Shown: positions 56,363 through 64,000 of the stretch, in pieces
Layout: each line of letters opens with the position of its first letter
Position numbering within the stretch: the first letter of the stretch is position 1
DNA from: Legionella qingyii
Lineage (GTDB): Bacteria; Pseudomonadota; Gammaproteobacteria; Legionellales; Legionellaceae
Assembly (NCBI RefSeq): GCF_003184185.1
Contig: NZ_QHJG01000009.1
Coordinates: forward strand, 73,519-137,518
Direction: 5' to 3'
DNA length: 64,000 nt
Position numbers and translations under genes: made by a program
Notes under the pieces: generated by a model
Seen by the model: the letters and a program-made list of their open reading frames with translations, nothing else
Told to the model about the DNA's origin: nothing
Databases searched by the model: none

Positions 56363-57364
56363 TACTCATGCTGAAAATGTGTAAATTAATTATTGTCTCG
56401 GAATTGATGGAAATTTCGGAACTTATTACTCAATCTCGAGAACGGAGTTTTCTTAATAAATAAACTAAATAGAATAGATAGACGATAACTACAACTCCCT
56501 TTATTTCGGTAACTGAAAGAAGTTCCGGTTAATTGAACACTGAATCCGAGGAATAGACTATATGTTTACTAAGTTCCTCGTGTCACGTTAGAATTTCCTG
56601 CCTAGGAGCGAAACTACCTATAATAATTGACCGTTCCTCAGTTCAATTATGACGGACTTCTAAATGTTCTTCGCTGATAAGTAAGTAATTCATTTATACG
56701 AGATAATAGGGCACAATCGGAATTCAGTTTGCGGGTTAAATTTTAAAAACCTAAAATAGAGGTTTTAGTTCTTCTATAATAAGGGCTATGTCTCAAAAAA
56801 GGATTACGAGAAATACGTGTATGTATGTTACGGGCGAGAACATAAATAGTAAATCCGTTACCTAAGATATAAAAAGATCACGACCGACTCGTACGTGTAC
56901 TTTAGGTTCTAGCAAAATACTCTTTTCTTGTTAAAGAACCAAGAAATTGGACCGTATGAAATTCCGATATAGTTGTTGTTTATCTTTAAATAGGGCTTAG
57001 AGCTCCAAACAAAAATGGTGTGTCCGAGCTAAACGTTTTTTGAGGTATGTAGTTAAAGTTATTCCCAACGATATTCCCAGTCCTTTAATAACGTGCTTAC
57101 GTGATATTTCGATGGAATTTTGTGGTTTACTTTGAAATACTTTAATACTGTCTAGTTTTCTAGATAAGACCTGTTTTTAATAAACTTTTAGGTCTCCCTT
57201 GTCTTGACCCAGTCAATCAACTGAAAAGCTAAGACTTCGGACCCGCCATAAATTAACGTCATTCATATAACTTTCCTTTACTCGTCTGCCATAAAGAACT
57301 TCCTGTATTAGTCAGTTATCTTAACTGGTTAGGTAGTCAATGAAATAGTTTAGGTGAATGTATT
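56363..57364. CDS. ygfZ: Folate-binding Fe-S/tRNA modification protein YgfZ [M-]
   Basis: 333 residues from ATG 56363 after AGGTAAGAATA. YINFNKGCYKGQEIIARMHY is the YgfZ signature K-G-C-Y-x-G-Q-E with the key Cys. It is a GcvT-like protein that supports iron-sulfur enzymes including tRNA-modifying MiaB. It ends at a shared hairpin facing the NAD-glutamate dehydrogenase. Confidence 0.94.
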
Positions 57365-57387
57365 ATTTTAGAAGAACATATATGTTT

Positions 57388-57425
57388 CAAGTACAACCAA
57401 CTCGGTTCCGGGTTGGTTGTACTTG
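57388..57425. terminator. Strong hairpin between ygfZ and NAD-glutamate dehydrogenase
   Basis: An almost perfect 17-18 bp stem (GTTCATGTTGGTTG... with its complement) around a 3-base loop lies between the two convergent stops, 10-25 bases from each. It probably terminates both transcripts. Confidence 0.8.
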
Positions 57426-57434
57426 TCTGATTAT

Positions 57435-60400
57435 AATACGAAGAACGAGTTGATTGAGTATGCTAACGTTGCATCAAACGCAGTCTAGTTCGTTGAGAGA
57501 CTAACGTTGTTTCTTGTAGCATATCAAATCTTGGCTCGAACGAAAGTCTAGACGATTTTATTTCGCGGTTGCGACATAATTACGCGCTACTCTGAGAGGG
57601 GTTCTTCGTTCTGCACGGACGTTTAGCCCCAAGAGTGGCAGTATCAATTATTCAGGTCGTCACTCAACTGCGACAACGGTTAGGTTTAGTAGAGCATTAC
57701 GAAGAGACCTGTTCCTAAGGGTTACTAAAAGTGAGCCTACGTATTATTAAACAAAAGATTAGGTACGTTCTAGGTTCTTGAGCGGATGAGGTTTTATTTA
57801 AAGTCGTTGGACTCGCTGAAAGTATAAAGAGAATAGTCGCTAAAGATATTACAGCCAACGTCGTTTATTCGGAGCCCAATGTCAGTTTAGTACACGATTA
57901 CAACCACCTTATGGAAGTAATTGTTCGGGAACTATGAGGAGTAATATAAAATGGGCAGCAAGAAGTAAATTCTAACGACCATACCTGTAGAAGTTGAGTT
58001 GTTAAGGAACGCTCATCTCAAAATGTTGGAGCCTTTATAGTTGTCAAGATGCGACTGATGCGTTCTTGGTTGCACATTATGCAGCGCGGTTAGATCGTAT
58101 TTCGTAGTAGTAAAGATGAACGAAAAATCGTGACTAGAAGCACGGGTTAAGGAGTTAAACGAAGGTTTGTCTAAGATTTAATTCATGTCTCGCTCATTAC
58201 TGCATTCGAGAATGTTAGCGACTTTGTCCTCGTGGTCAAAGTAGGACATTAGACATTTACATTCATTTCGGGTAGAGTAAATGATATTATAACGAATTGA
58301 ACCAACGATAATAAAGAGAAGAATCACCTACTCTAACGTAAACGAACGATTTAGCGAGAACGTTTCCGAACCCTTTACTTGATTAATTTTTAACTCAGTA
58401 TATGGGAAGAAGTCCTTGTGGTCTCCGGTCTTAAACGAGAAATTCTTAACAAAATGACATTGTGTAATTATGCCGTTATGAACCTGCGTAGTCCGGAAAT
58501 GGGTAATTAAACGCAAGGTATTATTAGAATAGCAGACCGTTCATAAGGTCTAATGCTAGTTAAAAAGGCCAAGCAAGATTAAGTGACTATATCGCTGAAA
58601 CATCTAGGTTACGGACTTCTCCGACACTACGTCTATTTGATTAACGAGCACAAACATTCTTTAACAGTGCTTCGTGGTTAAATGAATGAAGTAGTCAGTA
58701 AAGTTAATTGTTAAGTAATGCAACAAAACCTCAATTTAGTGGTTGACGTTGTTATGACAATTCTTCTTAGAATTATAAATGAAGAAATAGTCTTGTTAAT
58801 TGTGGTGGTCTTAATAGTTATTTCAGCCATATTTGGTAAGGCGGTAAATTACTCATAAGTTGTGCACGGTTAACCCAATTAGGATTCAATGGCGGGAGTG
58901 GGTGTTGAAACGTTGCATTAACAAACCGTAACTGAGATCAACATAGTAACCAAGCCAGTGGTTGTAATCGCAAACTAAGTCATGACCGGAATTGTATACA
59001 TGGTTAAGGACGCGAGGTTTCATTTAGTTGAAACCGAAAATTTTAGCGAAATTAATTGAGTAACCCAAGTTAAAGTAAGACAAATTAAGGCTTTTGTCGA
59101 ACGTAAAGGAATGACTGTCCCTACCTAAACCGTAATGCTAACTTATGTGGTGGCGGGAACCTTTATTCAAAAAATAGTATTAGTCAGGTTAAACTTGCAC
59201 CGTTTACCTTATTTGCGAGTGCGAGAAACTTTGACCGAAGACGTAGTCCTAGTCCTAGCTGTTTTTATACTTATACCAATTTCCGGGGTTGGTTGAACTA
59301 CACAAAACTATTGTTGTATGGTAATGGTTTTTGTAGAGGTCGGTATAGCGGTTATGGGTGCTGTCATTTTAGTAATAAAAGTTACAGATATAAGTTAAGT
59401 ATTTTCACAGCAAAGTGACTAAGGGTACGTGGAAACCGGCATTAGGGGTAAAAGAATACCAGTATTGGCTAACTCGGTGGACTACGTTTTCGTAGAGGGT
59501 TGGTTTTCGGTATGAGATTTCTTTATCGTAATCGTTATAGTCTCTTGCAACGCCATGGAAATAGACGGCGTTGTTGTTCCATCCCTAGTAGGAGTAGTAT
59601 CGTCTGCTGTAATAAACCAAATTGATGGAATGGAAGTTGTATTAACAGACATTATAGCTCTTCTGGTGCTTATTTATTAACTATTGTCGGCTAGGGAAGT
59701 CGGTAATAAAGAAGAGCGCATGGCAAATGTCCATTTTTAAACCCATGTTTTGGTGGGAACCGCGGTGATCCTTGTTAATGACTCAAGAACTGAACGACGC
59801 GAAAGTAGTTTGGTTCATAAAGACATGCCTTTAGGAGAGAAGCTAGTCTGGTTGCATTAGGAGGCGCTCGTTGGAACGGTGTTGCGTTCACTTGGGGAAG
59901 TTTAGAACCTCTTATTTGTTTCTAAAGTTTGTATCCTACACCAAAACCGTGTGGTCCTTATTAGAACGACAAATTAAAATCTCTTTATATTCCAAATACC
60001 ACAGGTAGAACTAAATGAACTATTTTTAACCAAGCATTACATCGTGATTAGCGTACCTACATGACAGACTAATAAAATAGAAGTAGTTCTAAGCTATGTC
60101 ATAGCTCTAGCAAATTATAAAGTTATCTGTTTAGTCACTTTGCTAGAAGAGATAACCCTAGTAGTCGTCCTAATGTCGCTTAAAGTTTATTAAAGTGATT
60201 GAAAAATCGTTATCACTGTAATAATAAATTGCGGTAAAGGTATATCAGAACCGATTTTCATTATGGTTAAACGAACTTTATAAACCGCATCCACGCGTTA
60301 TGTCGATGAAGTGCGGTTAATTCAGGGCGGCGATTTTGGTTGACTAATTTCGGTAGTAAAAGTCGAACTGGTTTGGTCTGAAACCGTTTTCGTAAGACCT

Positions 60401-62312
60401 TATTAAGAAAATAGAGTAGGTCTAGTTTGAGTTAGCCAAATAATATAACGTACCGTTTTAGCAATTAGGTTCGTTGAAATGGTAGAAGTTTAAAATTACT
60501 TATTCCTGCGAGTGAATAACGTGCATTTGGATCAAAAAGATTATAACCATTTTGTAGTCTATTTCCATAGCATAATAGTACGACTATTTGAAAATTAGAT
60601 TTTGATAAAAGACTGAGTAGGTTACCAAATATTTTCAATTATGGGTTGCCTACGAGTCTACACTCATTGAGTTATACGAATTATAGTATTTGACGACAAG
60701 AACGTCTTTTGTATAGTGTTATCCGTTAGCCTTTACGTAAAAATATTGCACGTTTTTCCCATAACCGAACAAGGAGAGGTATACAGAGTAAATTTACTCT
60801 AACGTTTAGCAGACAGGTACTGGCGGGACGAAGCTAATCAAAAGCAAGTTACAGAAAATTTAGTATAAGCTCACCATATAAGCCTAATTAAAATTATTAT
60901 TTTACATGAGCACGATTTTGTCTGAGCCATTTAACTCAACTTATACATCAGAGTTATCTTAATTTCGAAAGTAGTTCTTACAAAAAGTAGCGGTAAGAAT
61001 TAAGCCATAATTAAGATAGAAATCCATGTATATGGTTCGTTCTTTGTTTAGCTGCTATTTGCAGTTGAGCGCGCTTATCAGCATATGCGAAAGACAGAAC
61101 GTATATTTTATATGGGTAACGTTAAAGGTCTTCGAGAAGAAGACAAGGAACTTAGTTTAGTAGGGCACCATCGCAAAGATCTTATAAGTTGTTTTAAAAT
61201 GGGCGTACTGACGCACCTAAATTAAACCTTAAAAGGTATTACTCGCGATGGAATGCAGAGTTTTTACCTTAAACAAAACCCAATCATACTATCCGTCGTC
61301 TTCATATTTCAGGTTATTAAGAAGCAAGGGGTTAATGGACAGGAACCCGTAATTTAGCAAATTAAGGATATATTAGCCATATGCGTAGTGCCACCTGTGA
61401 ACGATCCCATAAACAAAAGCTTCATTGATTATACGCACCTCTATTCCATTTAAGCGCACGAAGACCACAGTAACGTCTTTATGAAGCACAGTAACTAAAT
61501 CATTGTGAAAGTGCGTTTTCAGGGTTAGGTCATAAACCTTGGCGAACATTTTAACAAAGAAATGGGAAAAGACGATTAAGTATTAGAGAGTAAGGATTTT
61601 TCCATTTTACTACTAGAAGTTAGGTTACATTTTTACGAAATCAAAGAAGATGAAGTAGATTTAGCTCATGTCTTCTATGAAATAGTTAAAGACTATAACG
61701 AAGAGCTTGACTTCGCGCGTAAAAAAGGGTTAGGAGTTTTTGATGAGCCAACAGAAGTTCTCGCGCGCGCGTAGGGAATACGTTAAGAAGTTCGTGAAAT
61801 CCCAGTCAAACAGCTAGTTAAAGTTCTTTATAACCGCGGAGTACTTAATGCAGAAAGAGTAGATTATAAACTCGTGCTCCATTTTAAAGTGTCTGAGCTA
61901 AGTAAAATAGAGAAAATTGCGCTTATGGGGGGTATACTTAGCAATCTACTCTCCTATCGGGGTAAGATACCTAATGGTTTGCTTAACTCAGTTGGTCTTT
62001 TCCGTACAGTAGTGTTTATTGGAGTTAATGTCATACTCATCAAACGGTAGGTACTGCAAGTATTAGACCTAATATCTAAGATTAAAAACAGAGTACTCCT
62101 CGAGCAAGTGATTAATTTCTGGTTTTTAAATGATGTCGTGGTATTTCTAGTAGTTATCAGGTACTTGAGTCCAGAAGGTAACGATGTCATGGTATGTTGA
62201 CAAACCGTTTAAGCCGCGTTTTGAGTTAAACTAGTGGTGGGTATCTCGAAGATTAAAATAGATGTTACCGAAGTTAATTATGTAGAAATGGAAGAAGTTT
62301 AAATATTCTGTA
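57435..62312. CDS. NAD-specific glutamate dehydrogenase, large (about 180 kDa) type [M+]
   Basis: 1625 residues from ATG 62312. The N-terminus MSYKFEEGKDVLIEAIVDKI, FCAEFAKQLYGTVAMEDLSS, FLHWIEDHHFTFLGMRDYEL and the C-terminus TMFFVAIRELLDLTQTT identify the large GDH family, whose members are typically about 1600 residues. It oxidises glutamate to 2-oxoglutarate with NAD, feeding amino-acid carbon into the TCA cycle. It stands alone with terminators on both sides. This gene gave the first proof of the mirrored orientation. Confidence 0.97.
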
Positions 62313-62366
62313 ACAACAATATGGAGCAGCTAAAACGGAGTCGGGATGTCGCTCTTAATAACAAAT

Positions 62367-62426
62367 TTATTTTTATTGGTCGGTGAGTGTGGTTCGGTTA
62401 TTTATTTGACCAAATTACTCTCACCG
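62367..62426. terminator. Terminator after succinate-semialdehyde dehydrogenase
   Basis: GGCCACTC ... GAGTGGC forms a GC-rich stem followed by GGTTATTTTTATTT in the dehydrogenase direction, 55-115 bases past its stop codon. Confidence 0.65.
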
Positions 62427-62482
62427 GTTTTTTAGTACAACTTCGGTAAATGCGAAACTCATTTACTGACGTTTGAAATTAC

Positions 62483-63856
62483 AATACTTAGTGGCTACCG
62501 ATACCAAAATCACAATTGTTTGAGATTTTATGGAAGAAAACTATTGAGTGCCGGTTTGGGACTAAGAAAATAAGGTGGTTTACCATTAGACCCTAGTCTT
62601 CGGTGTTTTCGTAATTGCTTTGTGCGCGGTCGAAGATAAAGTATTCATCGATATACAAGAGGGGAGAGGTTTAGCGCTCATTTGTGGCGCCGTGGATTTG
62701 GTATAACCGAAACTAACCGTATTCGTTACGGAAGAAAAAGTAATAACTGACATTATTATCGTTATTGTCCAGGTTTATTGAGAAGTAGTTTTCGACCGTA
62801 CGGTCCACAGTGTACTCAATTGTTTCAACCACCTATTATTTTTGGAAAAGGTAGCCCTTAATATGGTGGATCGTTATTAAATCGTGGAACAAAATCACTA
62901 AAAAGATGAACTTATACGTTCAAAAGCGCGTTCAGACTTGCGCGATTACCCGGTTCGACCCAAAGCCCTAATTCACCTAGGGGGTAAAATTTACGTCTTT
63001 GAACGAGTTAATAAAAAACATAGTTGAGAAGAAGTTAACTAAAATTTTGTTACTACGCGAACCGTCGTTATGTTTGAACCGGACTTAATAACTCAGAACT
63101 TAATTGTTATGTTGCACGTCGGTCTAGATTTAGTCGTAGAAGTTCTTGCTCTATTCCTAGCGAGGGGGGATCGAGATTATGACGAAAGAAATTTTTAAAA
63201 GGACGTACTGAACGTTGTCGCGAAGGACGTGCAGGCGAAGGACAGTTTCATTGGCGTTATTGACTCCCTACGAGATATTAAGATCGGCGAGGTAGTAATA
63301 GCTGTTAATTCACAACCTTTTGTATTAGCCCTTTAGGACGGAGGTCTTTATTGAGAAGATAAAATAACGGTCAAGGTCTTCTCTATCCACGTACGAAATT
63401 CTGTCGTTGTAACGGTCGGTACTCGCATCCTTGTCGTTTCGCTTTATGGACGGTTTTACCTTTTAAGGTTCCGTACTACCGTTTTTGGTGGGGTTCACCA
63501 TTTACTGTATGAAATCTAAAAAAGTATAGGCAAACGTGATGAAACCGTCGTTCCATGAGAAGACGTACAAGACGTATTACGAGTGTATTGGTCCGTGTAA
63601 ATAATTAAAGACGCTATGGACGTCAATAACCGAACGGGTAAAGTAAACTGTAATCTACTCGGTTAAGTAGACAAAAACTAAAATTGTCAACCCGCTCGGC
63701 ATCGTAATTTCGAAAAGAAAACGATTTTCTCCAAAAAAAGGTAAGGTCTATACGAAGTACGCGAAACAACTCAAAAAGTAATTGAAGAACGAACGAGTTC
63801 GTTAATATTCAAAAGTCCTAGACAAGACAACGCCCTAAATGTCAAACTTAATAGTA
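62483..63856. CDS. sad: NAD(P)-dependent succinate-semialdehyde dehydrogenase [M+]
   Basis: 457 residues, near the 462 of E. coli Sad/YneI, from ATG 63856 after [71 protein letters not shown] and NSGQVCIAA with catalytic Cys262 define the aldehyde dehydrogenase. The start and short size point to succinate semialdehyde rather than other aldehydes. It would feed GABA or glutamate carbon to succinate, matching the adjacent glutamate dehydrogenase. Confidence 0.93.
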
Positions 63857-64000
63857 CTACAGAGGTATGTCTTATTTCATATAAATTAATTTCAATGGTT
63901 GAGAGGAACGCATGATGAAAACTAATAACTATGATAAAAATATAAAAATCGAAAAGTAATTTTCGTTGTATCAAATTTGGTTATACAAATATGTTAATTA
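63857..64000. promoter_or_regulatory. Upstream region of the succinate-semialdehyde dehydrogenase gene
   Basis: These 144 bases hold no gene in either mirrored direction. They are AT-rich, contain a TATACTTTATT stretch about 30 bases before the start codon that could be a -10 region, and a stray CAAGGAGAG farther upstream. Confidence 0.35.

Larger units (their letters stand above)
1..64000. other. Whole window printed backwards (reversed, not complemented)
   Basis: Direct test: the letters at 61861-61921 read right to left give M-N-R-V-C-E-I-L-P-R-A-Q, and a little further on FLHWIEDHHFTFLGMRDYEL, both NAD-glutamate dehydrogenase sequence. The same reading or its complement gives 59 intact genes from end to end. 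As printed, start and stop codons appear mirrored (gta for ATG; aat, gat, agt for stops) and Shine-Dalgarno sites appear as ggagg to the right of gta. No junction or unreversed block was found, so the reversal is uniform. M+ and M- are defined in the summary. Confidence 0.98.

Noticed and set aside
1..64000. Recoded stops, a eukaryotic intergenic region, or random synthetic sequence as explanations for the missing ORFs
   Set aside because: A simple reversal gives standard-code bacterial genes throughout, so none of these is needed.
1..64000. tRNA, rRNA, CRISPR arrays, transposases, prophage genes
   Set aside because: None seen after mirroring; no regularly spaced repeats and no TPsiC-like cloverleaf noticed, although a small RNA could be missed by eye.

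Overview
What the window is. The printed sequence has no credible gene in any of its six normal frames: the longest open frames are about 140 codons, which is chance level for DNA this AT-rich. Read from right to left without complementing, or complemented and read left to right, it becomes an ordinary, gene-dense bacterial chromosome segment. The letters have therefore been reversed without complementing (written 3'->5'). I recovered 59 genes this way. Each is an intact frame, most have a Shine-Dalgarno site and recognisable family motifs, and together they cover nearly the whole window. Coordinates below are printed window positions; the true position is 64001 minus the printed position. [M+] means read right to left as printed, so the start codon is at the high coordinate. 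[M-] means complement each base and read left to right, so the start is at the low coordinate. Strand is '.' because neither printed strand encodes these proteins.

Organism. A gammaproteobacterium of the Legionella group. The Ndk, RlmN, PilF and thymidine phosphorylase proteins closely match what I remember of Legionella. There is an NAD-glutamate dehydrogenase of about 1625 residues, a prpBCD methylcitrate module, dispersed CCTGGGT/CCCGGG palindromes, and several orphan proteins of the kind common in Legionella. Base composition is AT-rich and even across the window.

Layout, left to right. 1-4604: an NRPS-like enzyme, an ATP-grasp ligase and an RpiB-like isomerase (cut by the window edge), the most unusual locus here. 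4800-8358: two small orphan proteins, ppsR and a secreted GH18 chitinase-like protein. 8526-12064: prpB-prpC-prpD. 12203-18803: mnmC, a POT transporter, hemL, rubredoxin, hemJ and a TerC-family protein. 18997-25987: pcnB, folK, a universal stress protein, and an overlapping four-gene operon (beta-CASP metallo-hydrolase, NMP/thymidine phosphorylase, PRPP synthetase-like, ATP-cone nuclease). 26277-34153: ndk, rlmN, pilF, rodZ-like, hisS, yfgM, bamB, der, a common housekeeping order. 34345-38369: an orphan gene, miaE, an effector-like orphan, lpxH and minC. 38441-45448: fadD, nudL, pabB and a branched-chain-type 2-oxoacid dehydrogenase (E1a, E1b, E2). 45489-48199: orphans and an S1/P1 nuclease. 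48202-53082: ruvB-ybgC-tolQ-tolR-tolA-tolB. 53287-55488: two paralogous membrane proteins and an RpoE-like sigma factor. 55547-57364: the sdhE/ygfX-like pair, divergent from ygfZ. 57435-63856: NAD-glutamate dehydrogenase and succinate-semialdehyde dehydrogenase.

How the genes work together. The right end feeds amino-acid carbon into the TCA cycle (glutamate to 2-oxoglutarate, succinate semialdehyde to succinate, SdhE for succinate dehydrogenase). The 2-oxoacid dehydrogenase and prpBCD handle branched-chain and propionyl-CoA carbon. Tol, BamB, LpxH and RodZ serve the envelope. No rRNA, tRNA, CRISPR array, transposase or phage gene was seen.
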